Below are positions 52,766 through 64,000 of a stretch of DNA of 64,000 bases, one piece after another. Source of the stretch: Parapristionchus giblindavisi (taxonomy: Eukaryota > Nematoda > Chromadorea > Rhabditida > Diplogasteridae); the NCBI GenBank assembly GCA_943737045.1, contig CALSFV010000435.1, positions 62,001 through 126,000 of the forward strand, in the 5' to 3' direction. The position numbers and the translations under genes were made by a program. Each line of letters begins with the position of its first letter. Position 1 is the first letter of the stretch. Under the pieces are notes generated by a model. It was given only the letters and a program-made list of their open reading frames with translations. It had not been told where the DNA came from and ran no database searches.

Positions 52766-53324
52766 TCAATCATAAATTCCGTTCCTCTCTCTAGCGAGCT
52801 TGTCTCTTCTCTCCTGATAGTGATTAAAGTGCTGAAATGTACTCAACAATCACTCCATATTATACCTAGGTACATATTGATTGATATCTTTTATTGTACA
52901 ATGTGGGTACAAAGGGGGATGAAAGATGCGACGATGGGAATTGAAATCGTCGACCAATCTGGATGGACACTCAGACGAGTTAAATACCATTAGGTTAAAC
53001 GCATATCTTCCGTTCTCCTTGATATATCATTACTAAGCTATATGCTCAGATGCCGCTCTCACCACATGTTCTCGTTATCTGTCAGAATGATTGTTCTTAC
53101 CTCATAACAATAGTCAGCACATTTTGATGAGTTGATCCATTCGGGATCCTTTGTATAATCATAGAATACTTCAGGATCATGTTCACACCTTAACGATTAA
53201 TTTAAATTTTTAAAATATGCCTCGTTTGAACTAACCATATTTGACAAATAGATTCTCGAGGCCATCTAGCAGAGATGAGAGGAGCAATGAAAGCAATCAG
53301 GAATATAAGATGAAGAAGACGCAT
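52766..53324 (-). CDS. Small secreted protein, about 80 residues
   Basis: Exons in order: 53324-53236, 53188-53101, 52831-52766; phases close to 80 residues plus stop. The start MRLLHLIFLIAFIAPLISA is a clear signal peptide. The mature part has four Cys (ICQIWCEHDPE..., SSKCADYCYE), two near the N-terminus and two in the middle, then a charged tail (RRDKLARERNG). No family recognised. It could be a short peptide effector or hormone-like protein, but nothing in the sequence decides this. The last intron contains a tRNA-like relic. Confidence 0.6.
52926..53003 (-). pseudogene. tRNA-like relic
   Basis: On the minus strand, TAACCTAATGGTATTTAACTCG resembles an A-box/D-arm. CGACGATTTCAATTCCCATCGTCG resembles a T arm with B-box. 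The spacing is about right, but the acceptor stem is not convincing. Confidence 0.4.
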
Positions 53325-54349
53325 TGTTATTCGAAAGAATGAATGAAATGATGTGGTCAGGGGTTTATATACATTCCATTCTATGGTAATTACTGAATAA
53401 AATACTATCGTACTTGCAAATATGTGTGAGATCAGACTACACACTCTCTCTCTCTCTCTGATCCACACACTCTCTCGTCACCAAACGCTCTCGCCTGGTC
53501 CCGCCCACTTATGTCTAGACAGATACCCTATCAGTCTTACAATTAGACAGTCTCGCTTGATCCTCGAACAATAGCTGTTCCCTTCTACGTTATTCTATTT
53601 ACTATGTATTTCTCTTCTCTGATACATTAGAAAGCTCAAAGGTCATCTCTCTAGGGCTCACGTATGGTGTGCGTTTTTGATTTTTCATTTTTTTTGTTAA
53701 AATTTTTTTTTTTGACAAATTAGAAAATTAAAACAAAATTGTAAGAAAAGTTCACAATTTCAAGTTTTCGAAGGAACCATGTTTAGCATTCATCTGTTCA
53801 TCTGTATATAGATGCAAATTCCCAAGTAAATAATTTAGAAATGTGGCTTATTGGCACTATTATTTGATAAAATTAGACACAGGGGTACTACAGCCTATTG
53901 GAATGAATAATATTAATTTTTTTAGAAAAAATATGGTACTAAACATCGACCTTTCAACTTTGTTGGCTATTTGATTTTTCAGAAAAATGACATTCAAAGT
54001 ATGCATCTATTGACGACTTCTATGGTCGTTTCTACTCCAACATTATATATCTAATCAAATTTAATTTTTTCCATCATTTTCAAATGCACAACTAACTTTA
54101 CTATCAAGTCTGGCAACGTTCTCTCGTAAACAAAGAAAGCGATAGTGCATTACCTAATCGGATAGTTTCAAATGAACACGGGGTGTACCTTTAAACGTTG
54201 TTATTCCTCTCTTGCTTATCATTTATGCATAATATTTAATATTTCAATCTGTCAAGGCGAAATTCTTACAATTTAGAAATCTTCTATATGTAGGTATTCC
54301 TATTGGTAAAGTCTCTAACCCATCCAATGTCTCTCATTTCCGTCATATA
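53325..54349. other. Upstream of the small secreted gene
   Basis: Contains a CT dinucleotide run at 53444-53461. The rest is A/T-rich. No exon or RNA gene supported. Confidence 0.4.
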
Positions 54350-54696
54350 CAGTAGCGGTCAAAAGTATTCCTCCAAAACTTTGCAATGTCATAACTTTTG
54401 ACTCAGATAAGCAATCAGGCTCATCTTTTGACAGGATACTATAGTACTAGTGGCCATCATATCCTACTCCCGTTGTTATGATTCGTCGTCGTACTATAGT
54501 GTAGTGATCCTGGAACCCCTCTGTACTTACTCAGCGATAAATATTCCCTCAGCTGGATTTTTCTGAAACTTGTGGGTCTCAGAAAAAGGTCTCAGAAAGT
54601 ACTATAGCATCCTGTCAAAAGATGAGCCTGATTGCTTATCTGAGTCAAAAGTTATGACATTGCAAAGTTTTGGACGAATACTTTTGACCGCTACTG
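54350..54696. mobile_element. Tc1/mariner-type MITE with TA target
   Basis: A 347-bp element with ends CAGTAGCGGTCAAAAGTATT and their mirror, TA on both sides (54348-54349, 54697-54698), and arms of about 100 bp. The interior is non-coding. Confidence 0.85.
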
Positions 54697-55740
54697 TACA
54701 TATCTATTCCATTATGATTCTTCAGCGCATTTTGAAAGCACACATTGCACACAAGTGCCGTTCTTTACACTCGAGAACATGATATTGTGACCTCCTTGAC
54801 CATATTCACCATTCCCATTGTCCATTGTCCCTCTTTTTCTACTTGTGCAAATGTCTTCATTAAAATCGTATTTTATTTGTTGAAACATCTTTATGATGTA
54901 TGATAAATAAATACAGTATTCAGTGGTGTAGGTAATGTAATATACATTGTGTGATTAGGAGAAGTCGTCGAGTGTGGAGTGTGGTGCACTCCACACCACA
55001 CTACCGTAAGACGCACGACAGACGACACTTACTAATACCGTATATAGAGTGCACGCGGCCTAGTAAGAAGAGATCATGCGGATGATTTGTAATATGGAAG
55101 TGTTTAGGATGGGTAAGGGGAAGGGGATCTCGGGTATTGCAAAACATGTAGTGTACTGTACAATTAGTTACATTTTAAGTAGACATACGAGTCATACGTT
55201 TAGTAGACTTAAAAGTCTACTTCAAGTGAAAGCAATTGGAAGTGCACTTCAAGTTTTGAAATACCGGAGATGGTGAAGATATTATGAATGAACAAAATGC
55301 TGAACTAGTTATGACAGACTAGACATAAATGGTCTTATTATTGTTACATATTAATAGGTGCTTTGATTTAAATCTGTATAGAGCTTTTGAATATAAATCT
55401 GATTGACTAATATAGGTAAAATCTGATCATCGGAAGAAGGGAGGAGTACCCGTAGTGAGAATTACAACAAAAACATAGTAGTAGTAGTAGTAAAGGGGCG
55501 GAGTCACATGAGGCAAAGTAAAGAACTGTAGTAGTGTGTGCTTTGCACGAGAGGGAAGGGGGGATCAATCAATAATTAATCGATAATCAATAAAATGAAA
55601 GAGTCAACAGCGTGTATTGGGAATGTACAACAATCAAGGATTATGGCAAGATTACGGTAGGTTCTTGTGGTCTTAAAGGGAAGGAGGAGTGGGGTGGTGT
55701 CTACAGTATGCCCTCCATAAAGGGGCGGAGTCTAGCGAGA
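54697..55740. other. Intergenic, 3' flank of the SEFIR gene
   Basis: Holds a MITE related to 10453-10653 at about 55131-55268 (GGGTATTGCAAAAC / GTTTTGAAATACC ends), a small TAG run near 55480, and a palindrome around 54980-54999 (GTGTGGAGTG-TGGTG-CACTCCACAC). No exon supported. Confidence 0.5.
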
Positions 55741-58700
55741 TTAGCAATTCTCTACGAGACCAGAATGATAGTCCGATATGTTGCCTGAATCACCCGTGTC
55801 CATCTCATCTCCTTTGGCCTAAAATCAATGATCTTTGATCTCTGGACTTTGATCTTTTATAAATTAAACGAACTATCTTTCAACTAAGAGACATTACTAA
55901 TCATTCATCTCTGATATTCTAGATTGATCTTTGATCTTTCATCCATTAACTGTAAATTTCTGTTATTCATGGTTTTTCGTGCGCTAAAAATGATCTTTGA
56001 TCTTTGAGTTCTTAACTTGTATTAGACATTCTTGGTTTTTGATGATGTAAGATTGATCTTTGATCTTTCTAACCTTAACTCTCAATGCGTCTTCTATCCT
56101 CAGATGAGGCTGTTGCCCCACACAATCGCTGTTTCTCCTCTCTTCTCCTTGGCTTTCCTCTGATGATGTCTGCAAAGATTATCGATTGATTATAAGATTT
56201 CTCTGACTCCGCCCACTTTCGGGGGATACGGTACCTCTTCATCCTTTCCACTATCGATTGAGTCCTCTTCATCACGACGAGAGGACAATCGTGTCATCGG
56301 AATCTCCTCGTGAGATGTTGAGGCCTACAAGAATTATCGATTACTTTCGAGAGTTACAGTAATCAAAATTCCGTTTGAGACCAAACTGAATACGTACCTC
56401 CACTGGTTCTGATCGTAGATGACTACCAGAGAGATAGGCCGAATCGTCGGCCGGATTGTGCACATCTACATTGTAGTGTGGATTAGGAAATAACAGAACA
56501 TGATCACACCACTTACCCTCATCTTTGAGAACAGGCACAGTGGGAACCGATGTGGTGGCCTGCTGGTCCTCCTCCTCTACCGTAACCTCTTGTGGTGTTA
56601 CACCATCAAACTTCTGAGGTACGGTAACACTATCGGCATTTGATAGTGCAATGCCAGAGTCGAAAGGATCCTCCAAAAGAGGTATCTTCTGAAATAGACA
56701 ACATTTAGGAAATTACACCATGATGTGCGTGCACTCACCTCGGCAATGGCCGGTACTTGTAAACGAGGCACGATGGGTGTGCCTTCTCCCGAGGAGGTAG
56801 TAGTAAACGGCGCCACGGGCACTGCACGCATCGGCACACGACAATGTGAATTCTCGAACCTGAGATACAATATGATTTATTGTGTGCTCAGGTTACGGTA
56901 GACTCACCACTCTGGATCCGAATCAATATAGTTCTGCATGCGTGTGATACATGACCGTAGTCGATCCAATGCAGGATCATATCCTCCGGCTCCGCCCACC
57001 ATCAATCTACAAATAAAATCAGTCCATGATAGATGAAATGGTGCAAGTACCGTACCTCGGGTCATTGCGTGCACTACTCTCCGTGAGCGCCGACAGTAGC
57101 AATGGAAGATTTTCCGGAACGGAATATTGAAGAAGGGGTGAGAGCGAGAAGAGTGTGCTCGACTGCGGTGTGTACGAGAATCTCATAGAGATCACACGAG
57201 CGTGCCTGCACATCAACAGATTTGAATTTGATTTGAGGCGGGAAAGCATACTGTAAGGCCATATCGATTTGTGCCTCGAATAAGCGATCGAGAAGTCCTG
57301 TATTGATTCTTTCGAGAGGTTCCTGACGCGCTCTCGCTTGTAGTCTACAGTATGCTCCGATCGAGTTCACGACCAAGACCTGCAAGGAGGACATTTTGGG
57401 TAATCATTCAGATCGATAATGATCTACTTTCCCTGACGAAGCATTGTTTTTTCTTAGTAGTGTAAAATAATTGATGTATTTATATTGGAAGACGGTAATA
57501 AATCGATAAGTTCCTCACTTTGTCGACTCTGAGAATGGAATTGTTGATGTAATCATGTAGATTCGCTTCGATCTCATCTTGTTCCCATCTATCGATCTAC
57601 AATCAATCAATCATCATAATGGAGGCGGAGTCGATAGTGGGCGGAGCTTACATGAACTTTGATATTGAATGAATCACGTAGGAATTCAGCGAGAGCGAGG
57701 ACGGCTGCTTCGTGTTGGGCACAATCATGAGCGTATACGATGAGAACTGTCCATGATGCACCTGAGCGATTCATCTTTGATCTTTGATCTCTAGTCTTTA
57801 ATCTTTGGTCTTTTGCGTTTGAGGGTCATTAGATAACCGTACCACATGAAGCTACGGGTAGTCTCGGATCGATCAATAATTGAGTCTGCGATGGTCCATC
57901 TGTGACAAAACGTGTGCGGACCAGCTGAAAGAATGATACTCAGTGAATCATCGGCTACGCAGTCAAATAAAGACTACCGTACCTTTCCACGACTACGATA
58001 CTTCTTCATTTGTTTGTAGAGAATGAAGAGGATGCAGAGGAAGAAGAGAATGAAGAGAATGACCATGAGAATTGTGATCAATGGCCAGTATGAACTGCTC
58101 TGCTGAAAAGACATGATACTCAGTCAACGTTCATCAGCTACACAGTCAAAATATGATACTCAGTCTGCTTACCTGTTGAGGAATTGGCGGCGGCACAGTG
58201 GTTTGGGTGGATTGCGTCGGTAGAACGGCTGAAAGTCGAAAATTGATTGCGCTTATAAAATCGATGAAAACATGACACTTAGTCAGCTACGCAGCCAAAA
58301 TCATGATACTCAGTGAGCATACCTCCGAGTCTGACTTTCTTCCAATCAGCTGCAATACAACTGCAAACCATGTGACGATCATTCGGATTCTCATTCTCCA
58401 CAGGACACAAACATCTGAATTATGCTAATTGAATGATAATATTAATAATTATAATAATTCACACAATAATTCCAACGGTTGAATACACAGCATTATTGGT
58501 AACACAATGTAATGTAAAAATCAAAGTTTTCATTCATTTCAAAATAAGATTGAGATAAGTTTCATTCATTCTATTTATCATTCAAAGTTGTTCGTTAATC
58601 AATTGACGATAGTCATTTTTTTGTAAACAACAAATACTTACATATTAAATATTTACGTATTTCAAAAATAATATTTTAGAAAATCAATACCTTCCATCTT

Positions 58701-61700
58701 CAGATCGTTCCACTGGCATCACAGAGGGAATGTAATCTATATCCGGCTAAAATTGTTGATTTTTAAATAATATTCAGTCATTTTTTTGGAAATTCCTTTA
58801 GCTCCTCTTTCAAAAAAAAAACAAAAGATTTCATATTAAATCATTCGTTCATTCAATCAAAAACTGGTCAAAATATATTCATAACTCAATATCTCAAAAT
58901 GAGACGATCAATAAATCAATAATCATACCTCTAAATCAGTAAAGTTATGTTCTCCTAGATATACGATATTTCCTCCCTCATTAGACACTTTGAGATCCAC
59001 AGCATCGACGATATGAGAATGGAGAAGTTCCAGTCCATGTTCGTCAAGAAGACGAACCTATAGGTAATCAGCTAGATAATAATATTTATTTATTTATTTT
59101 TATTCATTTTTTTTATAAATATTAAGCGTTTTTACTGTTTCAATTTTTATGGTATTTAAGATATATCGTACATGTAAAAATAATTGTATCATGAACGGTG
59201 TGAATGGATCTGAACGGATCAGACCGATCAAGATTTTGGGCGAGCGATTGTGAGCTGTCCGAGCATTTTCGTTATTTCTCTTTCTTTTCATTATTTTCTC
59301 TCATTTGAATCTACTATATTGAACGAAATCAGGCCAAAATATTGCCATTTAACAAAAGTCATAATTTTTTATGATGAATAAATTGTTCCGATGAGCAAAA
59401 ATGAAAGTGCGCGGCCAATACTCAGGCAAACAGTCGAATGTATTTTGCAGCTAAGAGAAGTTTAAATGGTACGAAAAATGTACCAAAAATGCATTTTGCA
59501 GCCACAGCTTCGAAAAAGCTTCAAAAAGTTATTGAATTGCTATAGAATTGCTACTAAAAAGGTAAAAAGCCACGAAAAAGCTAGGAAAAGCTAAGAAAAA
59601 TGCATGCAAAATGTCTGCATTATTCATTTATTTTGACATCTGAAATGCATTTGAGTTAGCTGCAGAATGCATTCGACTGTTTGCCTGAGTATATTCAGAG
59701 TATGATCGGAACAATTTATTCATAATGAAAATGATGACTTTTGTTAAATGGCAATATTTTGGCCTGATTTCGTTCAATATAGTAGATTCGAATGAGAGAA
59801 AAACAATGAAAAGAAAGAGAAATAACAAAAATGCTCGGACCGCTCACAATCGCTCGCTCAAAATCTTGATCGGCCTGATCCGTTCAGATCCATTCACACC
59901 GTTCATGATACAATTATTTTTACATGTACGATACGTAGATACGATCGAAATATAATTCATTCAACTAATCATATGATATCTATGAAACCACAACACACGT
60001 GGTTGGCACACTTTCTGCACTGAACGACATGTTCGGCACGAAAAAAAAAACAAGAAGGCTTCACTTTTTCAAAACCCCTTGATCTTTTCCTTTCACCCTT
60101 TATGACATCACAGAAAGATCCCTATTATTGAGCGATAAAATGTACTATACAATCATTTATGACACATTACATTATATATGCGTTTGTGATTTATCATTTA
60201 GGGTTTTTAAACTTTTTTTTCAAAATTTGTCGTTTCTAATTATTTTTTTAGCTTGGAGCCTTTAAAGGATCCATGACGACTCTTCACTATCCTATACTCT
60301 TTAAAGTTCGTAGACGTTTCTCTTCTCTAACCGTCTGTACTCTCTCATTTTTTCTCTATCTCTAGTCCCCAAGGCATGTTTCAATTCCGACTACTGAGAG
60401 AGGGAGCGAAGAGCAAAACAACAGCGCCTAGAGCTTCTCTCCCTCTCCTTGTTCTCCCTCTCCCTCTCCTTTTCCCCTCTCCCTCTCCCTTTTTCCCTCT
60501 CCCTCTCCCTTTTTCTTCACTCGCATGAGTGAAACATGAGTGAAAGTCGACGTAGGCTTGCTTCTTTCTCTCTCTCTATTTTTTCTGAGATCCCAGAACT
60601 GAACAGAGACTAGAAGACCTCTCCCTCTTTACTCTCCCTCTCCCTCTTCCTATCTTAATGTAACACAAAGGTCGAGAGGCATAGAACGAGCAGGAGGGTA
60701 TTATAAACCCAATCCGATCCCCCTTAAAGCCCCTATCTTTCCCTATCTCTTCTCTCTATATAACACATGCACACAGCCAAATCTAATTAATCATAGACCC
60801 TTATTGGTTTAGTGGAGACGAAAGGGAGAAGATGAATAAGGGCATTGGATGATTAGAGGAGAGGGAGAGGGAGAGGGAGAGGGAGAGACAAGATTTATGT
60901 GTTGATGTAGTGAAAAGCAGCAGGGAATGACTTGCGATCATCAAAAGACCTCATTTATGTCTACTTCTATTTCTATACCATTTACTATAAGTTCGTCTTC
61001 GTTTACTATCTTTGAAGGCACATCCGAAGCTATAATGCTTTTACTCTCCTCTCTGGCAACGCTCGCTCGTAGACAAACGAAAGCCAGAGAATGTGGCTGG
61101 AGCGTAGAGTTTTAAATTAGCGCATGATGTACTTTTAATGGTGTTGTTTCTCGTCCGATTTATACCAGATGTCTGATACTTGGATACCATACGAAAAATA
61201 TGTTTTTGATAGAAATTGAATTAAGAACGCAGAATAAGCATTCATCAGCTGCATTCGGTTTGAAATATCAATAAATCAAAATATGTTTGCTGCACATTGT
61301 GTCTATGAAAGCACGACATGATACTCAGTCATCTACGTAGTCAAATTTGTCACCTCATAAGATTCGAAACAGAGACTTGGAGGGGCAGCAATGAACTGAA
61401 CATTGATGGTTCTTGCTATGGCATGAAGGAATATTCGACGGAATCCAGCCGTCCATTTCGATGCTTCGGAGTTAGCTGAAAACATGATACTCAGTCATAC
61501 TACGCAGGTAAAACATGATACTAAATCATATCAGCAATCAGACTCCTTCTACAGATTTTCAAATTACTCGTGTTTTTGAGAGGACATGTATAGAGTGGCC
61601 CTTACTCATTCTTAAAAGCACACCCCTAGCTAAACTCTCCTCTGGCGGTCCTCTCTTGTTCTATTTCTCTACGAGAACGGCGGAGAGTAAAATAAGCTCG

Positions 61701-63984
61701 GGGTGTTTATTTTCCGTAGTATGTAAATATTCCACAACTTGATACAACACTATTCACTGGAGAAATCCCTAATTGAGCATAGTGAGAAACCCCAACTCAC
61801 CTTGTGTCCTACACAATTCCGTATCATTTGTAGACGCCTTTTGTAATCCTAAAATGATTGTATTTAATATGGAAAACTAGTACAACGAAGACATAAACTT
61901 TATCAATCGATATTGGGATAGTTATAAGGTAGAAAGTGTTTGATGGAACTGTTATTTATATTCGTAAATGACCAAGTATGTTTTTATCGATGACAACTTT
62001 GTCCCCTCTTCTCCTTCTTCATCTCTATTTGCTTCATGCATAGTTCTCCCTTCTCTTCTCTCCTCTTTCCATTTCCCCACATGGCCGAAATGCTAACACA
62101 AACAAAAAGGCAAAAACAGCGCATACACCGGACGAGAGCCTTTTCTCTCCCTCTCCCTCTCCCTCTCCTTCTCACTCTCCTCTATCCCTATTGTAGTTTC
62201 CTATCCATTGTCTACGAGTTGCGATACTCAGTCTTTCAGTTCTTCAGCTACGCAATCAAAAGATCACACGTACGAGATCATCATCTAGTTCCTCCTGAAC
62301 ATTACACAACAAAAATCATATGATACTCAGTCTAGGTCTTCAGTTACGCAGTCAAAACGATACTCAGTCAGCTACACAGTCAAATGTTACCTGGATTCTG
62401 ACTCATAGTGACTTTCTTCGTAGCAATTGGAAGATGATCTCTCGATCGAGGAAGAGATCGAACTCGAATGGAATAGTCAGCTGAGAATGTGAAGAGTGTC
62501 TCTGTTGTGAAATGGAATCGAGGCTGAAAAGAATAATCTTTGATCTTTGATCTTTAGTCTTTAAATACCATAGATTTGCATATTTTGGGATACCCTACAA
62601 GCATTGAATGTTGAGATTTCTCCATGCATGCATTTTTTTCTATTCACTTCACCCACTCGCAAAAAATAAAGAGAGCCATATACCATTGATTTGATCTTAA
62701 ATTATTGGTACCTCTGTTTTATTACTATCATGGCGTTTAAAAATTATTTTAATCATTTATATCGATATGACAAAATGAAGGTATTGTCTTCGAAATCATT
62801 GATCAGGTGTGTTGTTTCAGTGATATATTGGATATGAAGGATTAAGAAATATTTATCTTATCTACAATCCCCATCTATATTTCTTCCCCCTTCATTCCAG
62901 ACACACGTGACTGTTTAGCAAAATATTTTCTGATCTTTTATTTTAACGATTTTTAAAAAAAACAATGAATATCACGCACGGAATTGGATTTTACACATTA
63001 TTTAATACTTCTTATTTTTTCCAATATTTAGAACTCAGTCTTATATATATAGTCAAAAAATCTTTCATGATACTCAGTCAGCTATGAAGGCAAATAAATT
63101 GAAACTCAGTAAAATGCGACAAACCGAGGTAGTATTAGATGACCACATATAGTCGGATACATTGAGTAGATAACAGAATGGATCACGGGGATCTTTATCA
63201 TCATCTGGTACGATCTCCAGTAGGAATGCACGAAGACGATACGAATCATCTGTAATCATGATACTCAGTAAGCTACGCAGCAAAATATATGATACTCAGT
63301 CACGTGTTGTGGCTTGATACTCTGTCTATGATGAGGTGTGATCATGTGAGAACAGAAAAAAAAACTGCTAATAAGGTATATCAGGTGTTATTCATTGAAA
63401 CTAGATCAACGTCTTTATGAAGTGTTTCAAAAGTCACGAAATAAAAGAAAAATTGTGCAAAAAGTGGAGAATTTTCTCTTTTTTTCTTTTCGTTTTTTTT
63501 AACAGCACAATGTATGTTTCACATCATATACAAGTCTTTCAGCGTTTCAAATATTTGATTACAATGAAATACCAATAAAAAATAAAAATAAAATAATAAA
63601 CTGACTTCCGGGGGGCATTTGCCATGATATGTCCACAAAGAGTTGGTGCTTCCCACTCTGAAAATGTGCAATTAATTAAATATTTTTTGTTTTGTTTTTA
63701 AAATCATGTATTTTTTCCTTTTTTTTTCACATCATAAATTACGAAAAGAATATAGTTTAGCGATTCAGATACCATGACGAATATTCCAATGTAATCTTTG
63801 ACGAATCAACATGTGCCAGAAATACATAGTTAAAAATTTGTAAATACATGAAACATGAAATTCAAATAAAAACGACTTGCATTAGGAATAATCTTGGAAT
63901 GAGAATGAACTCTCAAATCGTGAGCTTCGGGCGGTTCTTGTCCCTTTGCCACTTGGATCATCTGATGAGGCTCGTCGCATGTTG
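55741..63984 (-). CDS. Interleukin-17-receptor-like SEFIR protein (5' end outside window)
   Basis: Type I membrane receptor signalling through a SEFIR domain. Exons in order: 63984-63881, 63657-63606, 63249-63125, 62523-62391, 61848-61801, 61475-61354, 59057-58929, 58746-58691, 58414-58323, 58228-58173, 58102-57983, 57924-57843, 57761-57652, 57596-57519, 57379-57252, 57205-57056, 57006-56908, 56859-56739, 56688-56517, 56465-56398, 56324-56235, 56169-56074, 55818-55741; 768 residues plus stop. The extracellular part has fibronectin-III-like strands (LFVDISWQMPP), then a Cys-rich stalk (CLCPVENE, CSC). The TM segment is in exon 58102-57983 (TILMVILFILFFLCILFIL), followed by a basic stop-transfer. 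SEFIR runs from WTVLIVYAHDCAQHEAAV to NYIDSDPEWFEN; the end ALDRLRSCI...PEWFE matches the IL17RA-type C-terminal SEFIR extension. The tail is acidic, Ser-rich. The first intron seen uses a GCAAGT donor. Confidence 0.92.
59163..59938. mobile_element. Foldback element in the SEFIR gene
   Basis: Arms 59163-59400 and about 59695-59938 are inverted copies (GTACATGTAAAAATAATTGT near each outer end, complement at the right). The inner part shows a second mirrored stretch (CAGGCAAACAGTCGAATG / its complement at 59668-59690). Mirrored ORFs are not coding. Confidence 0.7.
60415..60665. repeat. CTCTCCCT pyrimidine-rich repeats
   Basis: Runs of CTCCCTCTCCCT units at about 60437-60510 and shorter ones near 60620-60650, with the purine complement GAGAGGGA at 60858-60888. 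All lie in the long intron 59058-61353 of the SEFIR gene. Another run is at 62142-62170. Confidence 0.8.
61315..63300. repeat. Dispersed intron motif TGATACTCAGTCAGCTACGCAGTC
   Basis: A roughly 25-bp motif (TGATACTCAGT, variable spacer, GCTACGCAGTCAAA) recurs at about 61319, 61487, 62221, 62331, 62359, 63068, 63258 and 63291. Further copies in the same gene are at 57940, 58111, 58153, 58271 and 58304. Single copies also occur in other genes (12181). All are intronic and always on the + strand in this gene. Confidence 0.75.
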
Positions 63985-64000
63985 CTGAAAAGTATGGTAC

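Overview
The window is nuclear DNA of a nematode, most likely a rhabditid or diplogastrid (Pristionchus-like); the exact species is inference. The reasons are: many short exons (mostly 50-150 bp), introns ending in TTTCAG or an A/T-rich stretch plus AG, abundant CTGTAG/TACCGTAA words in introns, protein families typical of nematodes, and a 21-nt copy of the nematode spliced leader SL1 inside a retrotransposon LTR. The only long uninterrupted ORF is a transposon gag; every host gene had to be assembled from exons. I did this by hand from splice sites and reading phase, and the eight models given as full genes keep an open frame across every junction.

Layout, left to right: a sorting nexin of the SNX9/LST-4 type (+, 1136-13919, with alternative 5' exons around 3374-3727); an aminoacylase-1 (-, 14717-18696) with a tRNA-His on the opposite strand in one intron and an RTE LINE remnant in another; a SNF2-family ATPase of the CHD1L/ALC1 type (-, 19502-25575); a small secreted Cys-rich protein (-, 26516-28312); an unrecognised protein of about 498 residues (+, 29399-35755); COP9 signalosome subunit 5, csn-5 (+, 36696-51595), whose 363-residue frame is spread over 15 kb because introns 8, 10 and 12 are filled with transposons; a short secreted protein (-, 52766-53324); and an interleukin-17-receptor-like SEFIR protein (-, 55741 to the right edge, N-terminus outside the window).

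Mobile DNA is dense but lies almost entirely in introns. It includes a BEL/Pao-type LTR element with gag-protease only (45287-51329, 5-bp target duplication), a foldback element nested in one of its LTRs (3-bp duplication), a mariner relic, a foldback with a 9-bp target duplication, several TA-flanked MITEs, a 1.2-kb and a 1.8-kb foldback, and a cluster of perfect-looking 58-bp GC-rich palindromes.

The most interesting signals are in the LTR element. Both LTRs carry 21 of the 22 nt of SL1 at the place where the R region should begin. In addition, the leader holds an 11-nt tRNA-Gly primer-binding site and, 164 nt further on, a 14-nt complement of what I recall as the anticodon arm of the same tRNA. 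The host genes are unrelated housekeeping, signalling and secreted proteins; I see no pathway joining them.
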